Counted from the stretch's first letter, positions 1 through 8,950 are shown. The stretch: 64,000 bases of DNA from Trifolium pratense (GCF_020283565.1 NC_060063.1:33938635-34002634); one strand, 5' to 3'. Numbers and translations: made by a program. The notes: generated by a model from the letters alone, not told the origin.

Positions 1-181
1 TATTCTCTCCTATTTTTGACCCTTTACAAGTGTGAGGGGTTGCATAATGGGAAGGACATAATTGTAATTTGAAGTTGTGCAGAATCAATGAAATAAATAG
101 GGCTTAAAAGGATAGTTAAGTCATATATAGCAAAGATAACATATTAAAGGAAAATGTTTATACTTCAGAAGGAAGTAACAA

Positions 182-397
182 ATCTTATTATACAAGTTAC
201 CGATCGTTAGTTGGTCGTCCATTGGTGATTGGCGCTGAACTTGGTAGGGAGAACCACTGTTCGATCCCTCGCAATTGTGATCGGGAGAGGGCTGGAATAC
301 CACTTGATGTCAAGACTGACCTTCGAAGCAGATTAGGCGGTCCAGTGGGCCGGATATTGGTGGTAAAAACCATAAAAAATATCTTATTATACAAGTT
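182..397 (+). mobile_element. tRNA-derived SINE, family 1, full-length copy with target duplication
   Basis: The element body is about 199-380. A tRNA-like head carries a box A-like TTAGTTGG...ATTGG stretch near 208 and a box B, TGTTCGATCCC, at 258-268. A conserved body ends in GGTGGTAAAAACC and a short A-rich tail. It is flanked by a perfect 17-bp direct repeat, ATCTTATTATACAAGTT, at 182-198 and 381-397. The paralogous position in copy B (3181-3198) has a single copy of this sequence, which is the empty site. RNA polymerase III transcription is inferred from the boxes. Confidence 0.9.
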
Positions 398-1475
398 TGC
401 TGAATTAGCATGCATATTGCATACTGTCTATGTGTATGTGTATGTTTATCTAATATGATTTCTGCTTGACCATTGATAAACCATAGCTTTCCCCCTAATC
501 ATTTAATTGGAAAGAGACTTGTCTATACTATAAATGGTATGATAATCCGTTAGATTTCTTACTTTGATAGGCTGTTTTTTCAGATCGAGGGCGGAAACTG
601 GTTTAACTAGTCTACATTGTTTTTGGATAGAGACCAAGTGCAATTATGGTATATTGGCCACAACTTGCTTTGGCCTCTGGTTATCAGTCAACTAATCTTG
701 TGACAGAAGAAAAGTATAAGCACACAGAACTGTTGTATATGGCTTACACGGTTACACCGCTGTGCTAGTGCAAGAATATGGTTCTAAATTATTTTTTCAC
801 TCCTTTGTTGTGGTTACACTATCAAGTATCAACCTATATTGCGGCAAAAATACGGTCAAATATGCAGGAGATGCAGCTGCAATTGCATTTTTGATGTTGT
901 TGTAGAGACCTCTAAAACTTTCATATTTTGGACGCAATTTGCAATTGCGAACTGCAATTTTTAACGATGAATAACCATTACCGCCTTTATTTAGGAGTAA
1001 ATTAACATTTTGATGTTCATTGGTTCAGGCAACTTAGCCCCTTAAGATTATGAGTGGCAACTTAGTCTCTCAAATTAACACCTTTAAAAAACATCCATCA
1101 AAACCAATGAATTAAGACAAACATAACACCTTTAAAATTGTAGAGCTGAATTCGAAAAAAAAAAGGAACAAATCGAGTAATGTACTATGGACTAATGTTA
1201 TAAACTTTGTCTGCTTATCATAATTGTCTTTGCTTATAATCTTCAGCAAATCTATGTCAGTGGACTAATGTTCTAGATATTTACATCCTTTGCTCTGAAA
1301 TCAGATTTATTGTCAAGAGCTGAATACATATCCTTTGGATGTATTTATTAAGTATACCAAGTCATTTAAGTTCTAAAGATGCAAATGGCTTATGTGAAAA
1401 GAAATACATACATACTAGTATAACAGTATATGCAGAGTTTATACAGCATCACTTGTTTAATACAGCTAAAATATT
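398..1475. other. Non-coding spacer of duplication copy A
   Basis: AT-rich sequence shared in diverged form with 3199-4165. No open reading frame or structural RNA was recognised. The unfilled site of the SINE at 3376-3516 lies here, at 691-719. An AATAAA-type signal on the minus strand near 1476-1482 could end the minus-strand transcript that carries the MIR399 hairpin at 2030-2128. Confidence 0.5.
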
Positions 1476-1558
1476 TCTTTATTAATAGAAAATAATAAGA
1501 TTTGTGTAGTAATTAATGCTCACTATAATAAACAGTACATCAGCAATTCTAGCATACA

Positions 1559-1708
1559 TCAATCAAAATTGCTAAATAAAGCTTCAGTGTTTTTGTTGAT
1601 TTCATCAGTCACTACAGTATAGTGCATTCTTCCTATGGCTTCTTTTGACAATCTTTTGGCTCTACAGTCTTCAGATGACACACAATTAACATTCTTCAAA
1701 ATATCCAT
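1559..1708 (-). other. Conserved exon-like block downstream of MIR399 (copy A)
   Basis: On the minus strand a pyrimidine-rich stretch ending ACATGGCAG looks like a splice acceptor. It is followed by 49 open codons (start MDILKNVNC, end ALFSNFD) and a stop, with an AATAAA-like signal about 80 bases further. The block is conserved in copy B with the same acceptor position, but that copy carries an in-frame stop. The peptide was not recognised. It may be the last exon of the primary MIR399 transcript and non-coding, or the relic of a neighbouring gene. Confidence 0.35.
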
Positions 1709-1855
1709 CTGCCATGTATTATTGAAAGGAAAACTATTAGTAAACAAGAAAATAACTAAATGAAAGTTAGTTAATTATATAAGGATACCACTTGAATCGA
1801 ATGTGTGTCGCGGGCAGAAAATGGAAAACCAAAAAAGTTATTAATATGATGTATG

Positions 1856-2014
1856 TTAGTCTTTGCCCCCAAGACATATCCCAACGGTATGAGTTGGGAT
1901 ATCGAATGAGTTCCTATGTAGGAGATCCATAGTTCGATCCCTGCTACTAACATATCCCCTACCCTTAACAAATTAATCGCTAATTTTTGTTTATAAAAAA
2001 AGGTATTAGTCTTT
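1856..2014 (+). mobile_element. tRNA-derived SINE-like insertion, second family
   Basis: The insert (about 1865-2005) is present in copy A only and is flanked by TTAGTCTTT at 1856-1864 and 2006-2014. It contains a tRNA-like segment with a box B-like AGTTCGATCCC near 1931-1941 and ends in TTTTTGTTTATAAAAAAA. Copy B has the uninterrupted site near 4711-4722. The family was not identified further. Confidence 0.7.
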
Positions 2015-2029
2015 TATCAAAAGCTGTCG

Positions 2030-2128
2030 AAAATGGCAGGGCAAATCTCCTTTGGCAAACGAGAAGCATATATGCATGTTAAAGCTCTCTACTTCTCTAT
2101 GCCAATAGAGATTTTCCCTATCATTCCT
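2030..2128 (-). ncRNA. MIR399: MIR399 precursor hairpin, copy A
   Basis: Read on the minus strand, the 3' arm contains TGCCAAAGGAGATTTGCCC plus TG (21 nt, plus-strand positions 2057 down to 2037), the canonical plant miR399. The 5' arm holds the partner GGGAAAATCTCTATTGGCA (2118-2100), with the TATTGGCA ending usual for miR399 star strands. The arms pair with a few mismatches around a loop of about 35 nt. The miR399 family represses PHO2, a ubiquitin-conjugating E2 enzyme, and is induced by phosphate starvation. The minus strand is chosen because the plus-strand reading of the 3' arm differs from miR399 at four positions. A minus-strand TATA motif at 2444-2451 and P1BS motifs at 2223 and 2652 lie upstream. 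Confidence 0.9.
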
Positions 2129-2222
2129 CAACAGCAGAACAAATATCACACATCCTCCAAGTTCCATTTCTGTTTGAACAAAATGCATGTCTTATATACT
2201 GAAAACTTTGAGCACCTAACTT

Positions 2223-2230
2223 GGATATGC
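2223..2230. promoter_or_regulatory. P1BS-type motif (GGATATGC) next to MIR399 copy A
   Basis: The sequence matches GNATATNC, the PHR1 binding site in phosphate-starvation promoters. It lies about 95 bp upstream of the hairpin on the minus strand and is conserved in copy B (4925-4932). It would fall inside the transcript if the TATA motif at 2444-2451 is used, so a role is uncertain. Confidence 0.4.
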
Positions 2231-2443
2231 CACTCAAAAGAAGCTGTATGTAGTAGCAACAGCTAGCACAATTCCAATTTTTTAGGTTCTTGTTATTTAC
2301 TTTTTTGTCAATTCCTTTCAAAAAACATAAATCATGGACTTGTCTACATCATGATTTCCTCTTTCCTAGTAAGTAAGATTCTTTTTTTTGTTTTACTTTT
2401 TGGTGGAGGGTGGGAGGCATTGTCATAAAGATAAATACTTTTT

Positions 2444-2451
2444 CTTATATA
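2444..2451 (-). promoter_or_regulatory. Candidate TATA box for MIR399 copy A
   Basis: TATATAAG on the minus strand, about 320 bp upstream of the hairpin. Initiation would fall near 2415. Copy B keeps a similar TATATAGA at 5142-5149. This is a sequence match only. Confidence 0.45.
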
Positions 2452-2462
2452 CATGCATGTAA

Positions 2463-2978
2463 TATCAGTATTTATGTAGAGTTTTTACTTTTTACATGCA
2501 TGGTGACTCATATCTCAAATGTCATACGATTTTGGGTGGATATGTGGTGTCCAATATCTCGATAGTCCTTGATCATTAGCCTTTGTTGCTCCCGGTGCTC
2601 CACCAAACTCGTCTGATGCAAATTATGCATGCTTAGAATGCAATATATTCTGCATATTCCCCGTATAGGAACTGATATTCAACAAAATTGTATGTAGTAT
2701 ATGCCATGGACTATTCCTTGGGAACTTTCTTGTGTCTACAGTTGCTGTCATAGTGAGGACCTTGCATGGAAGCAACAAATAGAGACATAAAGGGAGAGCA
2801 CATACCGCCGGATCTTCCTCCTAAGCAAAGCTTATTCTATTTTGATTTATTTTGTTGAACTTTTTAATATTGTTATTCAATGGATCTATACAAATTTCAA
2901 TTCTGTGCTATATATGATACCCTCCTTTTCTGCACTTGGTTTAAAGTTTTCATTCTGTTCTTGTCAAAACAAGTGTTT
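2463..2978. other. Single-copy spacer upstream of MIR399 copy A
   Basis: This stretch is not seen in copy B. It contains a P1BS match, GCATATTC (2652-2659), about 200 bp upstream of the candidate TATA box. No open reading frame was recognised. It is the likely promoter region of the copy A microRNA gene. Confidence 0.45.
2652..2659. promoter_or_regulatory. P1BS motif upstream of MIR399 copy A
   Basis: GCATATTC fits GNATATNC, the consensus bound by PHR1-type MYB factors. It sits about 200 bp upstream of the minus-strand TATA motif, a usual distance for MIR399 promoters. No counterpart was found close upstream of copy B. Confidence 0.5.
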
Positions 2979-3356
2979 TATTCTCTGCTAGTTTTGACCC
3001 TTTAAAATGTGAGGGGCTAGATATAATGGAAGGACATTGCTAATAAGAAGAGTTTGTTTATCTATATGTATGAAGAAACAATGAGATAAATAGGGCCTAA
3101 AAAGATGGTAAAGTCATATATCAAAGAAAAAATATGAAAGGAAAATTGTTCATACTTGGAAGTAATTAATTAATCTTAATATCTTATTGTACAAGTTTGG
3201 TGAAGTAGCATGTATACTGGATTAATCAGATGTTATTTGTGCTTGACCATTGATAAACTGTAGTTTTTCCCCCGAATCTTTTTATCCGATTAGAGTTTAG
3301 AGACCTAATGTGTGAATGGTATACTGGACACAACTTTCCCGGCTGCCATAGTCGAC

Positions 3357-3535
3357 TAATACTATGACAGAAAACCAATGGTTAGTTGGTTCAGTGATGG
3401 ATCCCTGCAACTGTGATCAGGAGGGGGCTAGAACCACTTGATGGCAGAACTGACCCCCGAACTAGATTAGATGGTCCAGTGGGCTGGATACTAGTGGTGA
3501 AAACCAAAAAAAATAATAATACTATGACAGAAAAC
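3357..3535 (+). mobile_element. SINE family 1, internally deleted copy
   Basis: The body (3376-3516) starts GGTTAGTTGGTTCAGTGATGG and then jumps to ATCCCTGCAACTGTG, so the stretch around box B is missing. The 3' part, ending GGTGAAAACC and an A-rich tail, is intact. A perfect 19-bp target duplication, TAATACTATGACAGAAAAC, is at 3357-3375 and 3517-3535. Copy A has the empty site at 691-719. Confidence 0.88.
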
Positions 3536-4235
3536 AAAGTATAAGCGCAACGCAACTGTTGTATGGCTTACCCCGCTGTGTAAGTGGAAGAATATGGTTC
3601 TAAATTATGGTTGTATTCCCACTTGTGGTTAAGCTAGCTACCAACTTTGATATTGCGGTAAAATACCGACAAATGCATGTGATGCTGCTGCAATTGTAAT
3701 TGCAGACTGTAATTTAGAACTATGAACAATCATCACTGCTTTTATTAGACAAGTAAATTAGCATTGATACTCAATAGTTCGGACAACTTAGTCCCTTAAA
3801 TTTATAAATGACAATTTAGTCTTAATCTTAAATAACAGAAGAACTTCAGTCAATTTTATTCATTCACTAAAATATCTCTTTAAGAAACATCTATCAAAAC
3901 CAAGGTGAAGTCTACATATTTCCTTGAATAGTCTCCTACTGCATCAACACAAACATAACACCGTTAAAATTATAGTACTAAATTCGGAAAAAGGAATCAT
4001 TTGACCAACATTTTTTAATTTAACGGACTAAATTGTTATTTGAAGATTTGTAAGATCAAAATGTTTGATATTTACAATTTAAAGGATTAAAATGCTAATT
4101 CACTCATGTAAAGACTATATTTATCTGTTTGATGACAGATAATGCAAGCCTTTGTTTGATAAAGCTAGAATTCTTTATTAATAGCAAAGAATAAGATTTG
4201 TGCACTGATAAACAGTACTTTAGCCATTCTGGCAT

Positions 4236-4382
4236 ACAGCAAATAGAATTCATTCTAGATAATGCTTCAGTGTATTTGTTAATTTCATCAATCAGCACAA
4301 TATATTACATTCTTATGGCTTCTTTGGACAATCTTTTGGCTAAATCTTCAGTCATCATTGATACATTCTTCAAAATATTTAT
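4236..4382 (-). other. Conserved exon-like block downstream of MIR399 (copy B)
   Basis: Counterpart of 1559-1708. The acceptor-like CAG is kept at 4383-4385 (minus strand) and the sequence reads INILKNVS..., but an in-frame TAA interrupts it after about 24 codons. A protein-coding role in this copy is therefore unlikely. Confidence 0.35.
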
Positions 4383-4456
4383 CTGCAATATCATGAAAGG
4401 AAAACAATTACTAGAAGGAAACTAAATGTAGTTGATTAATTATATTATGATACCAC

Positions 4457-4659
4457 AAGAATCAAATGCACCAATCGTTAGTTGGTCCAGTGGTGATTGG
4501 CGCTGCACTTGGTAGTGAGGACCACGGTTCGATCCCCCGCAATTGCGAACAGGAGAGGGATGAAACCACTTGATGCCAGAATTGATTCTCGAACCATATT
4601 AGATAGTTCAGTGGGCTGGATACTAGTGGTCAAAACCGAAAAAAGAAAGAATCGAATTC
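4457..4659 (+). mobile_element. SINE family 1, near full-length copy
   Basis: The body is about 4470-4646, with box A-like TTAGTTGGTCCAGTGG near 4479, box B GGTTCGATCCC near 4526-4536, and an A-rich tail. Imperfect target duplications AAGAATCAAATGC (4457-4469) and AAGAATCGAATTC (4647-4659) flank it. The empty site is in copy A near 1793-1812. Among the copies here it is closest to an intact tRNA-like head. Confidence 0.87.
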
Positions 4660-4735
4660 GTGTCACGGGAAGAAAATGTAAAACAAAAAAAGAAAGTAAT
4701 TAATAGGATGGGTTAATCTTAATCAAAAGCTGTTA

Positions 4736-4834
4736 AAAATGGCAGGGCAAATCTCCTTTGGCAAACGAGAAGCATATATGCATGTTAAAGCTCTCTACTT
4801 CTCTGTGCCAATAGAGATTTTCCCTATCATTCTT
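4736..4834 (-). ncRNA. MIR399: MIR399 precursor hairpin, copy B
   Basis: Paralogue of the hairpin at 2030-2128. The mature 21-mer on the minus strand (4763 down to 4743, TGCCAAAGGAGATTTGCCC plus TG) is identical to copy A, although the surrounding duplication has diverged. The partner strand begins GGGAAAATCTCTATTGGCA, as in copy A. Changes fall mainly in the loop-side and flanking sequence. This retention suggests selection or a recent common origin. It targets PHO2 transcripts if expressed. The upstream promoter part differs from copy A. Confidence 0.9.
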
Positions 4835-4924
4835 CAACAGCAGAACAAATATCACACTTCCAAGTTCCAATTCTGTTTGAACAAAATGCAGCTCTTATAT
4901 ACTGATAGCTTTGAGCACCTAACT

Positions 4925-4932
4925 TGGATATG
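4925..4932. promoter_or_regulatory. P1BS-type motif next to MIR399 copy B
   Basis: GGATATGC, the same motif and position as 2223-2230 in copy A. A sequence match only; it probably lies within the transcript. Confidence 0.35.
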
Positions 4933-5157
4933 CCACTCAAAAGAAATAGCATGCAGTAGCATATGCTAGCACAATTCCAATTTGAGGTTCCTGTTATTTA
5001 CTTCTTTGTCAATTCCTTTCATAAAAAAATCAAGGACTTGTCTACATCATGATTTCCACTTTCCTAGTAAGTAAGATTCTTTATTTTTTTCCTTCTATTT
5101 GGTAGAGGGTGGGAGGCATGGTCATAAATATATACTTTTTTTCTATATACATGCATG

Positions 5158-5950
5158 AATTTTTGCATGTAGTAGAAATATATATATTTGTGAGTCCATC
5201 CATTATTTTTATGGGTATGCTGCTCCCCTTTAAATGGAAGTTTTTTCATCCACTTGCATCGCTAGGATCCATCAACAGGACACGTCGTCTAAACACCTTG
5301 GTCAGGAAGACTTTTGACACAAGGAGCCAGTTTAACCATCGACTCTGATACTACTGTTAAGTCATGAGGAGGTCCGAAGATCATCATATCGGACTTAAGA
5401 GCAACCATACATCTTAATTAAGAGGGGAAAGATCATGATTTTTTTTTTTTCAATTTTTAAAGCAGAAAAATATCATTAGTTTTGTCTAATAAGGAAGAGG
5501 GATTTGAAAATTCAACCACTGTAGGAATTAACCACAAGTTAAGGCAAGCCCAACTCAAAAGTAAAACAATTAAATGTGTGTCCCTTTCCAAATGAGGCGT
5601 TGAAGTGTAAAACAAGAACTTCGGTGACTTCAATCCCATTCACAAGTAAAATTAGAGCCGTGACTGAAATGGAGAAGACAGTACTAGTTCCGACTGATAT
5701 GGGACTTTTTAACCCACCCGCTAGCGCTTATTACTGTTGGAATTAGGGTGCGGATATAAATGGTAGATGGTCCAATCATAAACCTGTTAGCAGGTTGCTA
5801 ACGAATCATGGTGCGGATACAAGCAACCATATACGTGATATTGAAAATCAACGTTGCAATTGCGGTGTGATGCCATTGCAACAACAGCAATATTGTGGTG
5901 GTATGACTAGTATTCAACCATTAGTTCATGGAATAGATATTTAACCATCA
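5158..5950. other. Spacer between MIR399 copies B and C
   Basis: AT-rich sequence without a recognised gene. It holds a stretch near 5690-5880 with repeated GTGCGGATA words and CAATTGCGG/GCCATTGCAA words that may belong to an old element. Nothing could be assigned. Confidence 0.3.
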
Positions 5951-5958
5951 GCATATTC
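5951..5958. promoter_or_regulatory. Distal P1BS motif upstream of MIR399 copy C
   Basis: GCATATTC fits GNATATNC. It is about 300 bp upstream of the TATA box at 6258-6265 and could act together with the proximal motif at 6173-6180. Confidence 0.4.
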
Positions 5959-6069
5959 TTCCATAAGATCAAACAGAAGGGGAGTGGAAAAGAATTATAC
6001 CATCCATATGGATGGAATTAACTTTTGTCACAAACCATTTCTGTAGAAATTAATAATGCATGGTTTTTT

Positions 6070-6072
<3 letters not shown>

Positions 6073-6101
<29 letters not shown>
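6073..6101. repeat. (GA)n microsatellite
   Basis: About 14 uninterrupted GA units, located in the promoter region of the plus-strand MIR399 locus. Confidence 0.95.
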
Positions 6102-6107
<6 letters not shown>

Positions 6108-6172
6108 AAGTAGTATATATGTATGGACCACTTTGTAATGAAGAACTAGTTATTGAACAGAGGATGTGCTTG

Positions 6173-6180
6173 GAATATCC
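6173..6180. promoter_or_regulatory. Proximal P1BS motif of MIR399 copy C
   Basis: GAATATCC fits GNATATNC, the PHR1 site. It lies about 80 bp upstream of the TATA box and about 160 bp upstream of the hairpin, as expected for a phosphate-responsive MIR399 promoter. Confidence 0.65.
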
Positions 6181-6257
6181 TTTGGTAACTTAATGCATAT
6201 GTGTACTAGCTGCTGCATGCAAAGTCATCACAAGAATCACAAACAATTAACTCTATT

Positions 6258-6265
6258 ATATATAG
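6258..6265 (+). promoter_or_regulatory. TATA box of MIR399 copy C
   Basis: TATATATA about 80 bp upstream of the hairpin base. Initiation would be expected near 6290, giving a short leader before the hairpin. The motif order is P1BS, TATA, hairpin, all on the plus strand. Confidence 0.6.
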
Positions 6266-6336
6266 AGACATGGACACTCCAGAAATTGTTCATCATCACA
6301 AACAAGAATCAAATCAACAAAGCTACTCATGTGTAG

Positions 6337-6443
6337 GTGAATTACTGGGCAATGACTTCTTTGGCAGAAGTTGATACAATTCAGATGCAGATAATCAGAA
6401 GCTAACAAACTCACTGCCAAAGAAGATTTGCCCCGCAATTCAC
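6337..6443 (+). ncRNA. MIR399: MIR399 precursor hairpin, copy C
   Basis: The 3' arm holds TGCCAAAGAAGATTTGCCCC plus G (6415-6435), which differs from canonical miR399 at two positions (9 and 20). The 5' arm holds GGGCAATGACTTCTTTGGCA (6347-6366). Outer stem bases GTGAATT (6337-6343) and AATTCAC (6437-6443) pair exactly, with mismatches limited to the middle of the duplex. The plus strand is chosen because its 3' arm is closer to miR399 than the minus-strand alternative and because a P1BS (6173) and a TATA box (6258) precede it. It is not part of the 1-5157 duplication and is a separate family member about 1.5 kb from copy B, in divergent orientation. Confidence 0.88.
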
Positions 6444-6991
6444 TCCTTCATCTATTTTATCAACAAATTAAGGTATCAAAAATACATTTGTGCTTATATA
6501 CATATATGAATTACATTTGTGTTTAATTTCTAGATGATGAGTAAATTGATTACTTAATATGATGTAGCATAAATTAAAATCTTCCATTTACACTATCTAT
6601 GTCAAATTAACAACATATAAGATATTTTATATATTTTAGATATTTTGTTATGAGGAGAGAGGAATAGAGGGAGGAGGGATATAATTAAGTCCACAAATCT
6701 TAATTCAACGGCTAGAAATGTCAAAATTGTTAGTGATAAATTTCATGATCAGGTTCGAATTTCGACCTCTCCATTTTATGTGTGTAAGTTTTCAAAAGTT
6801 TTGTTATTTTGTCTATCAACAAAAAAATGTGTAAATCTAAAAATCACAAACATACATGTGAAAATAGGTAAAATATTTCATATGTTTGACATATAGATAG
6901 TAGAGTCACAATTTTTCATAGACAACCTAAAAAATACTTATTATATTTTTTAACATTTTCTTAATTTGCAAAGTTCCATTTTGTATTTATT
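6444..6991. other. Spacer downstream of MIR399 copy C
   Basis: AT-rich sequence with no reading frame or element recognised. It contains the 3' part of the primary transcript of the preceding microRNA locus, if that is expressed. Confidence 0.3.
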
Positions 6992-7148
6992 AACTAAATT
7001 AACCTCGTTATCATGAGTTTAACTCAGTTGGTAAAAATATCACATTTTATATGCAAAGGTTGGAGTTCGAACTCAGGACACCCCCTTTATCCACCTTCAA
7101 AAGTGAAATTTCTACCCACAAGACTTCGTGATAAAAAAACTGAATTAA
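6992..7148 (+). mobile_element. tRNA-derived SINE, third family
   Basis: The body (about 7003-7137) has a head with ACTCAGTTGGTAAAAATATC (box A) and GAGTTCGAACTC (box B, near 7064), followed by the ACACCCC...TTTATCCACC...TCTACCCAC body also seen at 9353-9478. The likely target duplication is AACTAAATTAA (6992-7002) and AACTGAATTAA (7138-7148), one mismatch. Confidence 0.78.
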
Positions 7149-7483
7149 ACTTATGTTAAAAAATTCTAAATTTTTATGGGAGATGTTAGTTATAATATTA
7201 TAACAATAAAGATATTTAAACATCAAAAATCAAACAAATATACAACATCTACCTTTAATTCAACTATTATTTGCTTACATCGATTTCTGTGTCTTCTCTC
7301 CTTTTCACTTGATGTCGTATTTTTGTCACTAGAATAGATGTTTAAATAACACAACTCATATTATAAACATGAATTCAAAATAAAACATTCAAAATAGTTG
7401 CTGAAAATTTCTATAAACACTAAGAACAAAATTCTGAAAATCTATAGAAATTTACTTATTTAACCCTATTATTAGAACTGTTC

Positions 7484-7800
7484 ATTTAAAAATGTGAACT
7501 AAACCGAACGGTAACGAACCAAACCAAATCATAAATTTATGAACCAAATCAATAATTTAAGACAGTTTACTAACTATGAACCGAACCGTTAATAATCGAA
7601 CCAAATTGCTTGAACCGAACTGCATAACTAAAAAATAGTCAAAAAAAATTCAATAAACCTATAAGATATTTTAACAGTTCAGTTCGATCAACTGATTAAC
7701 TAAAGTATCAGTATAGTCCAGTTTGATTGAAAACCATAACAGTTTGGTTCGATTTTCTAAATCACTGCTATAGTTCAGTTCAGTTCGATTCGGTTCTTTG
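7484..7800. repeat. GAACC/GGTTC-rich inverted repeat region
   Basis: The left part is rich in AACCGAAC and GAACCAAA words. The right part is rich in the reverse words (CAGTTCAGTTCGATT, GGTTCGATTTT). The two halves could fold back on each other imperfectly. Termini and target duplication could not be fixed, so the element class is open. Confidence 0.45.
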
Positions 7801-8526
7801 ATTATCCTTTCTCTTATATGAGAAGTGTTACCTAAACATCTTCCCTTTAACAAAACTACAACAAATATACTACTTTAAACTATTATTATTTTCTCTCTCT
7901 CCTTTTCAAACACAACCCGTGCTTCCAATTTTTTTCCTTTCCTTCACAATCACCGGCCACCACCGCCGGCAGTCACCACATCCATCCACAACCACCACAA
8001 CACCGTCCTCCTCCATCACGGTCGTCGCTCACTCTTCATTCTTCAATCTTTCGAGCCGGCCACCATCCTCCATGTCCGACGGGTACAGATCTGATCTCTA
8101 TAGTCTTCATCTTTTTGTTTAACACATATTGAAGAAAAAGAAAAAAGAATTCCAGAAGCAGAAGATGGTGATGGTGTGAGTTTTGTTGATTAATTGCTTG
8201 ATTGTGATTATTTATTTTTAAGAAAAGTAAAACAAACAAATAATATTAAGAAAGAAGAAGACGAGATAAGCTTCTTGTTTGAGTAAGTGGCCTATGGTAG
8301 TGAAAAGAGATAAACTTCTTGTCTATGTAAGTGGCTGGATTGTTGTCTATGGTAGGGAAGCAACGAAGCAACAATGGAGAAAATTTGGGGTTTTGGTTGT
8401 TGTGAGTGATAGAGAAAATGAACAGTACTTATCATTTATTTAATTTAAAACGGAAATGACCACACTGCCCTTGATGTTGTATATTTGTTTGCTTGTCTTG
8501 ATGTTTGATTATCCTTTCTCTTATAT
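7797..8526. other. 5'UTR-like segment between exact 23-bp direct repeats
   Basis: An identical 23-bp sequence starting TTTGATTATCCTTTCTC is at 7797-7819 and 8504-8526. The intervening 684 bp are locally GC-richer, with pyrimidine-rich CTCTCTCC and CCACCACC runs that resemble a plant leader. No supported coding exon, poly(A) tail or terminal inverted repeat was seen. A short open frame at 7919-8122 is low-complexity and not proposed as a gene. Confidence 0.45.
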
Positions 8527-8539
8527 ATATGTTGGTTAG

Positions 8540-8849
8540 TACTCCCTCGGGTCCCCAATATAAGAAATTTTTTCTAGAATTTGGTAGTCCTTAATATAAG
8601 AAAATGCACAACTTTTAATGTATATTTAGTTTGTAAATGTCATCTTTACCCTTCATGATTGTCTCACTTTATTCATTGCTTCCAATGCACTCAAACTAGA
8701 AAGAAATTAAAAAGACAAGAGATGTGTGAACAATCATTTGATTAAAAGGGCATAATTGGTAATTAGGTGTAAAAATTACAACAATTGATGTGTTCCTTGG
8801 TATTGATGTTTTTTGCTTTTGTTTCTTATAATTAGTACCGGAGGGAGTA
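8540..8849. mobile_element. Stowaway-like MITE 1
   Basis: The body (8542-8847, 306 bp) starts CTCCCTCGGGTCCCC and ends ACCGGAGGGAG, giving terminal inverted repeats of the CTCCCTCCG type. It is flanked by TA dinucleotides at 8540-8541 and 8848-8849. Termini and TA target site are those of Tc1/mariner MITEs. No coding capacity. Confidence 0.88.
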
Positions 8850-8950
8850 TATATTTCTCAAAAGTATCCTTAGTAGTTGAGGTATATTTGACAAATATTA
8901 TACTCTGAATTTGACTAGTTGACTATCCATCCGTGTCTGAAACAATATCT

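Larger units (their letters stand above)
1..2462. repeat. Tandem duplication, copy A
   Basis: This block is repeated, with point changes and indels, at 2979-5157. Matching landmarks are the opening TATTCTC stretch (1 and 2979), the ATCTTATTATACAAG stretch (381 and 3181), a conserved exon-like block (1559-1708 and 4236-4382), the MIR399 hairpin (2030 and 4736) and the GGAGGGTGGGAGGCAT stretch just before the end. Copy A may begin before the window. Insertions of SINEs account for much of the length difference between copies. Confidence 0.88.
2979..5157. repeat. Tandem duplication, copy B
   Basis: Diverged duplicate of 1-2462 in the same orientation. It lacks the SINEs at 199-380 and 1865-2005 but carries two others (3376-3516 and 4470-4646). 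The homology fades just after the CTATATACATGCATG stretch near 5143-5157. Confidence 0.88.

Noticed and set aside
208..268. Functional tRNA genes at the SINE heads (also near 1931, 7020, 9360 and 4480)
   Set aside because: Only box A- and box B-like segments are present, without acceptor stem pairing, and SINE bodies, A-rich tails and target duplications follow.
2030..2128. Plus-strand orientation for the MIR399 hairpins A and B
   Set aside because: On the plus strand the 3' arm differs from miR399 at four sites, including positions 7 and 8, while the minus strand gives a perfect canonical sequence and a typical star strand.
2033..2266. A conserved small protein starting MAGQISFGKREAYMHVKAL on the plus strand, present again at 4739-4969
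   Set aside because: The similarity between copies is explained by the MIR399 hairpin and the tandem duplication. The frame is antisense to the microRNA transcript and no homologue was recognised.
5270..5400. A possible LTR border near CTCTGATACTACTG
   Set aside because: The match to a tRNA-Met primer-binding site is weak and no LTR terminus lies next to it.
7919..8122. A 67-codon open frame rich in Ser, Thr and Pro
   Set aside because: Low complexity, no homologue recognised, and located in a leader-like segment between direct repeats.
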